Part shown: positions 10,718-19,003 of the stretch, piece by piece
How positions within the stretch are numbered: position 1 is the first letter of the stretch
How the letters are laid out: every line of letters starts with the position of its first letter
NCBI GenBank assembly: GCA_030447385.1
Contig: JAUJOY010000002.1
Span: 308,224 to 372,223, forward strand
From: Mycobacteriales bacterium
GTDB taxonomy: Bacteria; Actinomycetota; Actinomycetes; Mycobacteriales; SCTD01
Length of the DNA stretch: 64,000 nt
Direction of reading: 5' to 3'
The notes under the pieces: generated by a model
What the model was told of the DNA's origin: nothing
What the model saw: the letters and a program-made list of their open reading frames with translations, nothing else
The model's database searches: none
Program-made: the position numbers and the translations under genes

Positions 10718-11484
10718 GCCCGCCGCAGGGAGATCGCGTAGGGCACCGCGACCAACCCCATGACCGCCCCGCCGATCAGGGCTACCGAGGGGCGGCCGAA
10801 GAAGGCGAGGTTGGCGAGGATCGAGGAGGCGTAGGTCCACAGGAACAGCGCCGCCGGCACCCGGTCGTCGGCCTCGCGCCGCCCGAGCAGCTGCAGCACC
10901 CCGAGCATCAGCGCCGCGACCAGGAACCAGCCGAGGTAGTTCGAGATCGGGATGTCCGGCGCCCCCGGCAGGGCCACCTGCACGTCGAGGAACCGCCAGT
11001 GGCCGGCCTCGACCATCTGCGGGTCGAGGAACAGGTCCCAGGACGCCAGGGCTGCTGCCCCCACGACCGCGGCTCCCACGGCAGTACGCGCCAGCCGCTG
11101 CCCCACCAGCAGGCACGGATAGGCGAACATCGCCCAGGCCAGCGGGATCACGACGGGTACGCCGAGCAGCTTCGGGCCGAGCGAGTCGGCGTACTCGTAC
11201 TGCCCGAACGGAACGCCGGTGGCGGTGCCGACGGCCTCCGCCAGCAGCCCGGACGCGGCGGTCACCAGCACGTACAGCGCCGTCCAGCGCGGGCCACGGT
11301 GCACCAGCGCGTGGCTCACCGAGGCGAGGAAGAAGGCGAGCACCGTGACGATCGTCAGCAGGTCCCTGGCCCGCCCCTGGAGGAGCGGGTAGGCCACCTG
11401 CAGCAGCACCGTGACCCCGGCGAGAAGGACCGGGATCCGCCGCAGCAGCGGCTCCGCGGAGGTCTCCGCGACGGTCGTCGGCAC
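10714..11484 (-). CDS. Carotenoid biosynthesis protein, CruF-like carotenoid hydratase (DUF422-type)
   Basis: Multi-TM; GVPFGQYEYADSLGPKLLGVPVVIPLAWAMF motif; GTG start; overlaps glycosyltransferase start by 4 nt. Confidence 0.8.
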   Translation of the reverse strand: MPTTVAETSAEPLLRRIPVLLAGVTVLLQVAYPLLQGRARDLLTIVTVLAFFLASVSHALVHRGPRWTALYVLVTAASGLLAEAVGTATGVPFGQYEYADSLGPKLLGVPVVIPLAWAMFAYPCLLVGQRLARTAVGAAVVGAAALASWDLFLDPQMVEAGHWRFLDVQVALPGAPDIPISNYLGWFLVAALMLGVLQLLGRREADDRVPAALFLWTYASSILANLAFFGRPSVALIGGAVMGLVAVPYAISLRRA

Positions 11485-11494
11485 GCGCCCGAGC

Positions 11495-11962
11495 CTACGG
11501 CGAGGCGTCCAGGGAGCTCGCCGGCACGAACAGCGCGCGCAGCCGACGCACGGCATCTGCCAGGGCCCTGCGCGCCACCGGGCCGTGCGTGGCGTACCAG
11601 TGCGGGTCCTCCTCGACGAGGTCGTCGTAGGCCTCGCCGAGCTCCTCCCCGGACAGCGCCCGGCCGGCCACCGGGTCGTCGTAGAGCAGGTGCCACAGCT
11701 CGGAGACCTCCGCGGTCGGCGCGAGGGGCAGGCCGCGGGAGAGCCAGCCGCCGAGGTCGAGGTCGATCTCGTCCGGGTCGTCCTCCATCAGGGTGAGGCC
11801 GTGCTCCTGCGCGTGGTGCTCCAGGGCGGCCCGGCTGGTGAACACCGGGACCTTGCCCTGATGCCGCAGCAGCACGTCCGTCTCGGTCTCGTCGTCGACG
11901 ACCCAGCCGACGTGCCAGCGGTCCGCGCCGTCGACGAGGAGCACCTCGTAGAGGTCAGCCAC
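11495..11962 (-). CDS. Hypothetical acidic protein (155 aa)
   Basis: Intact ORF between CruF-like and oxidoreductase genes, overlaps the latter by 8 nt. Confidence 0.6.
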   Translation of the reverse strand: MADLYEVLLVDGADRWHVGWVVDDETETDVLLRHQGKVPVFTSRAALEHHAQEHGLTLMEDDPDEIDLDLGGWLSRGLPLAPTAEVSELWHLLYDDPVAGRALSGEELGEAYDDLVEEDPHWYATHGPVARRALADAVRRLRALFVPASSLDASP

Positions 11963-13571
11963 GAAGCCGGTCCCTTCCGGCCCGGGCTCCTGCCGCCACG
12001 CGGGCGAGCCGCGACGGGGAGCGGTCGCCGAGCGCGACCACCGCGGCCGAGCGGCCGCTGGCGCCGAACACGCCGCCGCCGGGGTGCGTGGACGCGCCGC
12101 ACAGGTACATGCCGCCGACCCCCGGCATCCGGTAGCCGGCCAGCTCCGGCATCGGGCGCCACAGGAACATCTGGTCGAACGCCATCTCGACGTGCATGAC
12201 CTGACCGCGCAGGAGGCCGAGCTCGCGCTCCAGGTCGAGCGGCGTCTGCACGTGCATCTGCTCGACGCTCCCGGCGAAGCCGGGCGCGACCCGGTCCACC
12301 GCCTCCACGAGCTTGGTCCCCTCCCGCTCGCGGATGGCGTCCCAGCTCTCGCCGTTGGACAGCGCGTACGGGTGCCACTGCCCCCACACGGTGACGTTGT
12401 GCTTGCCCGGCGGCGCGATCGTGTCGTCGAACGCGCTGAACGTCATGGCGAGCGCGGCCGGCTGCTCAGGGGGGAGCCCGGCGCTGTACTCGCCGTGCGC
12501 CTTGCGCAGGAACTGCCGGCTGGGCGCGATCAGCTGCAGGGCGCGGTAGGTCTGCGGTGTGCCGGCCGCGTAGGCCGGCAGCGCGCTCGTCGCGAGCCGT
12601 ACCACCATCCCGATCCCGTTGCCGGTGCGGACGCTGCGCCGGGCCCGGCCGGCGAGGTCAGCAGGCAGCCCGTCCCCGAGCAGGTCCAGGGTGGTCAGGA
12701 CGTGGCAGCCCGCGACGACCAGACCGGCCGGCAGATGCTCGCCGGAGGAGGTCAGCACGCCGGTCGTACGGCCCCCGCTCGTGGTGATGGCCGCGGCGCC
12801 GTCGCCGAGCCGGACCCTGCCGCCGTAGGACTCGAGGCGCCGCTGCAGCGCCTCGGAGAGCATCCCGCTGCCGCCCTTGGGGTGGCCGGGCGGGACCAGG
12901 TGCATGACCGTGTTCCAGCCGACGAGGTCGGCGGTCGCGACCTCGTGCGTCGGCGGGCCGGACTGCGCGCCCAGCCACGCCAGCGCGGTCTTGAGGCGCT
13001 CGTCGTCGAAGTGCTCGTCGAGCAGCCCGTCGGCACTGGTGAGGAACTGACGCGAGAGCTCGAGGCCGTCCAGGCCGGTGGACGTGCCGATGCCCCAGAG
13101 GGTCCGGCCGAGGTGGGTCATCGTCGGCGGCCCCTGGAACGCCTGGAAGACGCGCAGGTTGCGGGCCGACCAGTCGAGGACGAAGGCGCGGTAGGCCGCC
13201 GCGTCCCGGCTGCCGCAGACCGCCTCGATCGAGGCGCACGTGCGGTCGAGGTCGACGTGGAAGTGGATGCCCTCGTCCCCGAACGGCGCAAAGCCCCAGG
13301 GGTCGAGGTCCTGGTACTCCAGGCCGGCGGAGACGAGGTCGAGGTCCTCGACGATCCCGGTGTGGCGCACCATGATGTGCGCGCTCGAGCCGCGGTCCAT
13401 GCGGTAGCCGGGGAATCGCTCGACGGTGCTCACCGCCCCGCCCACGACGCTGTCGCGCTCCACGACCTCGACGTCCAGGCCCGCCCGGGCCAGGTAGCAG
13501 GCGGCGACGAGGCCGTTGTGCCCCGCGCCGACGACGACAGCGCGATCCCCTCCCGGCAGGACACCCTTCAC
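11955..13571 (-). CDS. NAD(P)/FAD-dependent oxidoreductase, phytoene dehydrogenase-related
   Basis: RAVVVGAGHNGLVAACYLARAGLDVEVVERDSVVGGAVST; C-term GMYLCGASTHPGGGVFGASGRSAA; GTG start assumed. Confidence 0.82.
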   Translation of the reverse strand: MKGVLPGGDRAVVVGAGHNGLVAACYLARAGLDVEVVERDSVVGGAVSTVERFPGYRMDRGSSAHIMVRHTGIVEDLDLVSAGLEYQDLDPWGFAPFGDEGIHFHVDLDRTCASIEAVCGSRDAAAYRAFVLDWSARNLRVFQAFQGPPTMTHLGRTLWGIGTSTGLDGLELSRQFLTSADGLLDEHFDDERLKTALAWLGAQSGPPTHEVATADLVGWNTVMHLVPPGHPKGGSGMLSEALQRRLESYGGRVRLGDGAAAITTSGGRTTGVLTSSGEHLPAGLVVAGCHVLTTLDLLGDGLPADLAGRARRSVRTGNGIGMVVRLATSALPAYAAGTPQTYRALQLIAPSRQFLRKAHGEYSAGLPPEQPAALAMTFSAFDDTIAPPGKHNVTVWGQWHPYALSNGESWDAIREREGTKLVEAVDRVAPGFAGSVEQMHVQTPLDLERELGLLRGQVMHVEMAFDQMFLWRPMPELAGYRMPGVGGMYLCGASTHPGGGVFGASGRSAAVVALGDRSPSRLARVAAGARAGRDRLRG

Positions 13572-13581
13572 CGGCAGGAGA

Positions 13582-14121
13582 CTAGGACCCAGCAGTGCCC
13601 AGGGGCAGTCCCAGCACCGCGAAGGGCCGTGGGTCACCGGGGAAGTGCAGGTCGCGGACCAGGTCGACCCATCCTCCGCAGCGGTAGAACCGGCGCGCCC
13701 TCGTCTCGCGGTCGGGGGTGGTGAGGACCGCGGTAGGCGTCTCGACCTCCGCAAGCAGCCGGCTCACGAGCCGCCGGCCGAGCCCGGTGCCCTGGTAGGC
13801 CGGGCGCACGTGCAGCTCGCACACCTCGAACGCGCCGTCCAGCCAGCTCGCCGCGACGGGAGGTGACAGCGCCGCCCGCACCTGGTCGTGCCACCACTGG
13901 CCCGGCGCACCGACGTAGCCGTAGGCGATGCCGACGAGGCGCTCGCCGTCCATCGCCGCCACCGCCCGCAGCCCGGTGCAGTCGAGGTGGCTGGCCAGGA
14001 TGCCGCGCCGCGACAAGGCGGCCTCCGTGTGCACCTCCATGGCCTCTGCGTAGACATCGAGCACCTCCTCCTGGCAGGCGGCCAGCTGCGCACGGTCGAG
14101 GTCGACCACGACGACGCTCAT
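13582..14121 (-). CDS. GNAT family N-acetyltransferase
   Basis: ELHVRPAYQGTGLGRRLVSRLL acetyl-CoA motif. Confidence 0.8.
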   Translation of the reverse strand: MSVVVVDLDRAQLAACQEEVLDVYAEAMEVHTEAALSRRGILASHLDCTGLRAVAAMDGERLVGIAYGYVGAPGQWWHDQVRAALSPPVAASWLDGAFEVCELHVRPAYQGTGLGRRLVSRLLAEVETPTAVLTTPDRETRARRFYRCGGWVDLVRDLHFPGDPRPFAVLGLPLGTAGS

Positions 14122-14834
14122 CCGAGGGGGTCCCGTCCGTCGAGCGTGCCCGCGCCGCCGACGACGGCGAAGCGGGCGAACAGCTCCTCGGCGTACCAGC
14201 GCTCCGGCTCGGTCCGCGCCACGACGGCGGCGTGCGCCGGGCCGCGGGCGAACTCCCGCACCGCCCGGTCGGAGCTCCACACGCTGAACGTCCCCTGCAG
14301 TCCGAGCGGCGCCTCACCGATCCCGATCGCGGCGCGCAGCCCCTCGCGGCTGCGCAGGTCGTCCGAGACCGGTGGCACCGACCGCCAGAACCCGCGGGCG
14401 CTGCCGGCGCGGAGCCGGGCGCGCGTGAGCGCGGCGACCGGCCCGTCGGTGCGCACGGGCACCGGGTCGCCGAAGGGCTCGCGCCCGCTCCACCGCCCCC
14501 GGGAGGCCAGCGGCCGCAGGTCCACGCGCCAGCTCTCCTGCGCGATGTCCCGCCAGGCGGATGCCACGGGCGAGCTCCGCTCGAAGTCGGCGGCGGCCTC
14601 GGGTGAGGTCCACGTGGCCAGCAGCGCCCAGCGCTGCGGGTCGGCGTCGCGGATCGTGAAGGTGCGCCCGTCGCCGGTGCCCATCAGCTTGGCGAAGCGC
14701 AGGCCGGCCGTCCGCCGGACGCGGGTCCGGTCGCGTCCCATCCGCAGCAGGGCCGTCGGGACGGCGCCCGTCGCCACCCGCCACACGTGCAGCGTCACCA
14801 GCGCCGGCACGGGCTCGCGAACTGCCTCGCTCAT
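14118..14834 (-). CDS. Spheroidene monooxygenase-like (CrtA family) protein
   Basis: HVWRV...LRFAKLMGTGDGRTFTIRDADPQRWALLATWTSPEAAADFE and FSVWSSDRAVREFA; overlaps GNAT start. Confidence 0.75.
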   Translation of the reverse strand: MSEAVREPVPALVTLHVWRVATGAVPTALLRMGRDRTRVRRTAGLRFAKLMGTGDGRTFTIRDADPQRWALLATWTSPEAAADFERSSPVASAWRDIAQESWRVDLRPLASRGRWSGREPFGDPVPVRTDGPVAALTRARLRAGSARGFWRSVPPVSDDLRSREGLRAAIGIGEAPLGLQGTFSVWSSDRAVREFARGPAHAAVVARTEPERWYAEELFARFAVVGGAGTLDGRDPLG

Positions 14835-14906
14835 GGCCGGGTCCGCGGGCGGCGGGTCACCCGGAGGCAGCAGCCCATCCGGTGACGCGCTCCTGCCCGC
14901 CGCTGG

Positions 14907-15065
14907 TCACGGGGTGGGGGCGCCGGTCGGCTCTTTCCCGGGCGCACCCGGTGCCTGGTCGGTCTGGTTGTCGCTGTTGGTGTCACCGGACTGATTGCCG
15001 CCGCACCCGGCCAGCAGGAGGCCGAGGGCGAGGAGCAGGGCGGTGGCGGCACGTCTCATAGTCAT
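14907..15065 (-). CDS. Small lipoprotein, 52 aa (below ORF-track size cutoff)
   Basis: Read directly: MTMRRAATALLLALGLLLAGCGGNQSGDTNSDNQTDQAPGAPGKEPTGAPTP*, lipobox LLAG-C. Confidence 0.75.
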   Translation of the reverse strand: MTMRRAATALLLALGLLLAGCGGNQSGDTNSDNQTDQAPGAPGKEPTGAPTP

Positions 15066-15097
15066 CCACTTCCCTGGGAAGCCCCACCTGCACCTGC

Positions 15098-15802
15098 GTG
15101 TTGGATCCGGTCGTGGACACGGCGCAGCTGGAGCAGACGGCCCAGCAGGCCGGGCGTGACCTGGAGGGTGCCTCCGCGCAGGACATCCTGCGCTGGGCGG
15201 TCGACACCTTCGGGGACCGCTTCGCGATCGCCTCCTCCATGGGGGACGGGGTGCTCGCCTCCCTGGTGGCCTCCGTGGCGCCCGGCGTCGACGTCGTGTT
15301 CCTCGACACCGGCTACCACTTCGCCGAGACCCTCGGGACCCGCGACGCGGTGGCGTCGGTCTACGACGTGAAGGTCCGCACGATGCTGCCGCTGCGCACT
15401 GTGGCCGAGCAGGACGCCGAGCACGGCGAGCGGCTGTACGAGCGCGACCCCGGTGCCTGCTGCGCCCTGCGCAAGGTCGAGCCGCTGGCCCGCGGGCTGG
15501 AGCCCTACCTCGCCTGGGCGTCGGGCATCCGCCGCGACGAGGCGGCCACGCGCCGGGACATCGGCGTCGTGGAGTGGGACGCCAAGCGGTCGAAGGTGAA
15601 GGTCAACCCCCTGGCCGCCTGGACGCAGGACGACGTCGACACCTACGTGGCCGCCTACGGGGTGCTCGTCAACCCGCTGGCCTCCGACGGCTACCCCTCC
15701 ATCGGCTGCGGGCCGTGCACGCAGCGCGTGGCGCCGGGGGCCGACCCGCGCTCCGGCCGCTGGGCCGGCTCGGCGAAGACCGAGTGCGGCCTGCACGTCT
15801 GA
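15098..15802 (+). CDS. cysH: Phosphoadenylyl-/adenylyl-sulfate reductase
   Basis: IASSMGDGVLASLV, VFLDTGYHFAET, CCALRKVEPL, IGCGPCTQ and C-terminal KTECGLHV. Confidence 0.92.
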   Translation: MLDPVVDTAQLEQTAQQAGRDLEGASAQDILRWAVDTFGDRFAIASSMGDGVLASLVASVAPGVDVVFLDTGYHFAETLGTRDAVASVYDVKVRTMLPLRTVAEQDAEHGERLYERDPGACCALRKVEPLARGLEPYLAWASGIRRDEAATRRDIGVVEWDAKRSKVKVNPLAAWTQDDVDTYVAAYGVLVNPLASDGYPSIGCGPCTQRVAPGADPRSGRWAGSAKTECGLHV

Positions 15803-15815
15803 CGTCGCCCGAGCC

Positions 15816-15986
15816 TCAGCCGTCGCTGCCGGCAGTCCCGGTCAGGCCGACGAAGCGCAGCCGGAACACCCGCAGGCAGTCCTCGCACCGCCACTCGCCG
15901 TGGCCGCTGGCTGGGTCGTCCCCCCACGGGCGCAGCGACACCTCGCCGCAGTACGGGCAGTACAGCGGCGCGGCCCGCTCACTCAC
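15816..15986 (-). CDS. Small zinc-ribbon-like protein, 56 aa (absent from ORF track)
   Basis: Read directly: (GTG)VSERAAPLYCPYCGEVSLRPWGDDPASGHGEWRCEDCLRVFRLRFVGLTGTAGSDG*; CPYC and CEDC pairs; directly downstream of sir. Confidence 0.8.
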   Translation of the reverse strand: MSERAAPLYCPYCGEVSLRPWGDDPASGHGEWRCEDCLRVFRLRFVGLTGTAGSDG

Positions 15987-15992
15987 CTGCCC

Positions 15993-17627
15993 TCACCGCA
16001 GCAGCGACTCGTCGGCCCGTCGCACCCAGGTGGCGAAGCGGTCGCCGTCCCGGCGTTCGGACAGGTAGGTCCGCAGCAGGCGCTCGACGTAGTCCGCCGC
16101 GTCGTCGGCGGTCACCTTGAGGCCGCGCGACTTGCGGCCGAAGCCGGCGTCCTCACCCAGCCGGCCGCCGAGGTGGACCTGGAAGCCCTCCACCCCGTCC
16201 ACGATCGAGCCCTTGAGGCCGATGTCGCCGGTCTGGAAACGCGCGCAGGAGTTCGGGCAGCCGTTGACGTTGATCGTGAGCGTCTCGTCGAAGTCCGGCA
16301 GCCGCTTCTCGAGCTCGGCGTAGAGGTCGACCGAGCGCGCCTTGGTCTCCACGATGGCCAGCTTGCAGAACTCCAGGCCGGTGCAGGCGAGCATCCCCCG
16401 GCGAAAGCGCGACGGCCGAATCGGCAGGTCCTCCGCAGCCAGCTGCTCGACCAGCGCGTCGATGGAGCTGCCCGGCACGCCCAGGACCACCAGGCCCTGC
16501 TGGGCGGTCGTCGACACGCGCCCGTCGCCGTACTGCTCCGCCAGGCCCGCCACGCTCGTGAGCTGGCGTCCGCTCGTACGTCCGGCTCGGGTCACCACCC
16601 CGACGTAGCTGTTGCCGTCGGACTGCCGGTGCACCCCGACGTGGTCGCGGTCCGGCGTCGCGGGGGTCCCCGGCGGCGGCCCGTCCGGCAGCGGGCTCTC
16701 CAGGTACTCGCTCTCGAGCACCGCGCGGAACTTCTCCGCACCCCAGTCCGCCAGCAGGAACTTCAGCCGGGCGTGCATGCGCGACCGGCGGTAGCCGTAG
16801 TCGCGGAACACCGACGTGACCCCGGCCCAGACCTCGGCCACCCGGGCCGGCTCCACGAAAGCGCCCAAGCGCAGACCCAGCTTGGGGTTGGTCGACAGGC
16901 CGCCGCCCACCCACAGGTCGTAGCCGACCGTCCCGTCCGGGAGCCGTACACCCACGAACGCGACGTCGTTGATCTCGTGATTGGTGCAGTGGACGGCGCA
17001 CCCCGAGATGGAGGTCTTGAACTTGCGGGGGAGGTTCGAGAAGGCCGGGTCACCGATGTAGCAGGCGCGGACCTCCTGCAGAACCCCGCTGGCGTCCAGG
17101 ATCTCGTCGCAGTCCACGCCCGCGAGCGGGCACCCGACGATGACGCGCGGGCAGTCGCCGCAGGCCTCCGTCGTGTCGAGCCCGACGGCCTCGAGCCGCT
17201 CCCAGATGTCCGGCATGTCCTCGATGCGGATCCAGTGCAGCTGGATGTTCTGGCGGTCGGTGATGTCCGCGACGTCCCGGCCGTACGTCGTCGCGAGCTC
17301 ACCGATGGTGCGCAGCTGCTCGCAGGTGAGCTGCCCACCGTCGACCCGGATGCGCAGCATGAAGTACGGCGCCTCGAGCTCCTCGGGCTCGAGGACGGCG
17401 GTCTTCCCGCCCGGTATCCCCTCCGCGCGCTGGGTGTAGAGCCCGAACCAGCGGAACCGGCCGCGCAGATCGCCGCCGTCGATCGAGTCGAAGCCGTTCC
17501 GGGAGTAGATGTCCAGGATCCGCTTCTTCACGGTCAGCGGGCTGCTGTCCTTCTTGGCCTGCTCGTTGGGGTTGAGGGGCTCGCGGTAGCCGAGCGCCCA
17601 CTGCCCCTGTCCGCGCGCGGCGGGCAT
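15993..17627 (-). CDS. sir: Ferredoxin-dependent nitrite/sulfite reductase
   Basis: RNGFDSIDGGDLRGRFRWFGLYTQR, GCAVHCTNHEINDVAFVG, NVNGCPNSCARFQTGDIGLKGS; start MPAARGQGQWALGY. Confidence 0.92.
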   Translation of the reverse strand: MPAARGQGQWALGYREPLNPNEQAKKDSSPLTVKKRILDIYSRNGFDSIDGGDLRGRFRWFGLYTQRAEGIPGGKTAVLEPEELEAPYFMLRIRVDGGQLTCEQLRTIGELATTYGRDVADITDRQNIQLHWIRIEDMPDIWERLEAVGLDTTEACGDCPRVIVGCPLAGVDCDEILDASGVLQEVRACYIGDPAFSNLPRKFKTSISGCAVHCTNHEINDVAFVGVRLPDGTVGYDLWVGGGLSTNPKLGLRLGAFVEPARVAEVWAGVTSVFRDYGYRRSRMHARLKFLLADWGAEKFRAVLESEYLESPLPDGPPPGTPATPDRDHVGVHRQSDGNSYVGVVTRAGRTSGRQLTSVAGLAEQYGDGRVSTTAQQGLVVLGVPGSSIDALVEQLAAEDLPIRPSRFRRGMLACTGLEFCKLAIVETKARSVDLYAELEKRLPDFDETLTINVNGCPNSCARFQTGDIGLKGSIVDGVEGFQVHLGGRLGEDAGFGRKSRGLKVTADDAADYVERLLRTYLSERRDGDRFATWVRRADESLLR

Positions 17628-17686
17628 GTGGAACTCCTGTTGTTCGGGAAGGCGGTCGATGTCAGGCCGTACGCAGGGCCGAACCG

Positions 17687-17755
17687 CTAGCGACAGGTGG
17701 CGCTCGAGGTACGCAGCAGGTCGACGTGGCGACGCGACGTGAGCTCGACGGACAT
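17687..17755 (-). CDS. Putative cysteine-type leader peptide (22 aa) upstream of sir
   Basis: Read directly on minus strand: ATG TCC GTC GAG CTC ACG TCG CGT CGC CAC GTC GAC CTG CTG CGT ACC TCG AGC GCC ACC TGT CGC TAG = MSVELTSRRHVDLLRTSSATCR*; SRRHVDLLR..SA.C motif typical of actinobacterial leader peptides before sulfur genes. Confidence 0.8.
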   Translation of the reverse strand: MSVELTSRRHVDLLRTSSATCR

Positions 17756-17815
17756 GCTTCCAGGGTTGCACAGCCCGCGGCGGGCGCCGCCCGCCGGCTG
17801 CGCGATCCTCTACCC

Positions 17816-19003
17816 GTGGCGCTCCTCCCGTTGCACCTGTCCCTTGCGGGCAAGCGCGTCCTCGTCGTGGGAGCGGGTGCGGTGGCCGCCCGCCGCACCC
17901 GGTCGCTGCTCGCCGCCGGCGCCCGGGTCGACGTCGTCAGCTCCGAGGTCGGCGAAGGCTTCCCGGACGTGCCGGTGGCCCGGCGTGCCTTCCGGGACGA
18001 CGACGTCGACGGCGCCTGGCTGGTCCTGTCCTGCACGGGCACGGCCGATGCCGAGGTCGCCCTGGCCTGCGCCGCCCGGCAGGTCTGGTGCGTCCGGGCC
18101 GACACCGCCGCGCTGTCGGACGCCTGGATGCCGGCGACGGCCTCGGTCGACGACGTCGTGCTCTCCGTCACCGCGGGAGGCGACCCGCGCCGGGCGGTGC
18201 GTCTGCGCGACGCCCTCGCGCTGTCGCTCGAGGTCGGGGAGCTGCCGCTTCGCCGGTCGCGCTCCGGGGCCGGCTCGGTCGTCCTCGTCGGCGGCGGCCC
18301 GGGCGATCCGGACCTCATGACCGTCCGCGCGCGGCGGGTGCTCGCCGGCGCGGACGTCGTCGTGTGCGACCGCCTCGCGCCGCTGGTGCACCTGCCCGAG
18401 GACGTCGAGGTCGTGTCGGTCGGGAAGACGCCCGGCGGGCCGTCCTGGTTCCAGCGCGACATCGAGGCGCTGCTCGTCGACCGGGCACGGCAGGGCCGGC
18501 GGGTGGTGCGGCTCAAGGGGGGCGACGTGCACGTGTTCGGCCGGGGCCACGAGGAGGTGACCGCCTGCGTACGCGCCGGCGTCCCGGTCGAGGTCGTTCC
18601 CGGTCTGACCAGCGCGCTCGCCGCACCGACCTACGCCGGGATCCCCGTCACGGCGAGGGGAGTCACGCAGTCCTTCTCGGTCGTGTCCGGCCACCTGCCG
18701 CCGGGCGACCCCGGGTCGACGGTGGACTGGTCGGCCCTCGCCCGCCTCGGCGGGACGCTGGTCCTGCTCATGGCCGTCGGCCGGCTGCCCGCGATCTGCG
18801 CCGCCCTGGTGGACGGTGGCCGCGCGCCCGCCACACCGGTGGCTGTCGTGGCGGACGCGACGATGCCCCAGCAGCGAACCGTCGTGACCACGCTGGAACG
18901 AGCGCCCGTCGACGCGGGCGAGGTGCGCGCGCCCGCGGTCGTGGTGATCGGCGAGGTGGTCGCGCTGCGGCACGAGTGGGACCCGGCCAGGGATCCCCCG
19001 TGA
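17816..19003 (+). CDS. Fused precorrin-2 dehydrogenase-like / uroporphyrinogen-III C-methyltransferase (siroheme synthase)
   Basis: N-term LAGKRVLVVGAGAVAARRTRSLLAAGARVDVV; C-term VVLVGGGPGDPDLMTVRARRVLAGADVVVCDRL, RLKGGDVHVFGRG, PVTARGVTQSF. Confidence 0.9.
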   Translation: MALLPLHLSLAGKRVLVVGAGAVAARRTRSLLAAGARVDVVSSEVGEGFPDVPVARRAFRDDDVDGAWLVLSCTGTADAEVALACAARQVWCVRADTAALSDAWMPATASVDDVVLSVTAGGDPRRAVRLRDALALSLEVGELPLRRSRSGAGSVVLVGGGPGDPDLMTVRARRVLAGADVVVCDRLAPLVHLPEDVEVVSVGKTPGGPSWFQRDIEALLVDRARQGRRVVRLKGGDVHVFGRGHEEVTACVRAGVPVEVVPGLTSALAAPTYAGIPVTARGVTQSFSVVSGHLPPGDPGSTVDWSALARLGGTLVLLMAVGRLPAICAALVDGGRAPATPVAVVADATMPQQRTVVTTLERAPVDAGEVRAPAVVVIGEVVALRHEWDPARDPP

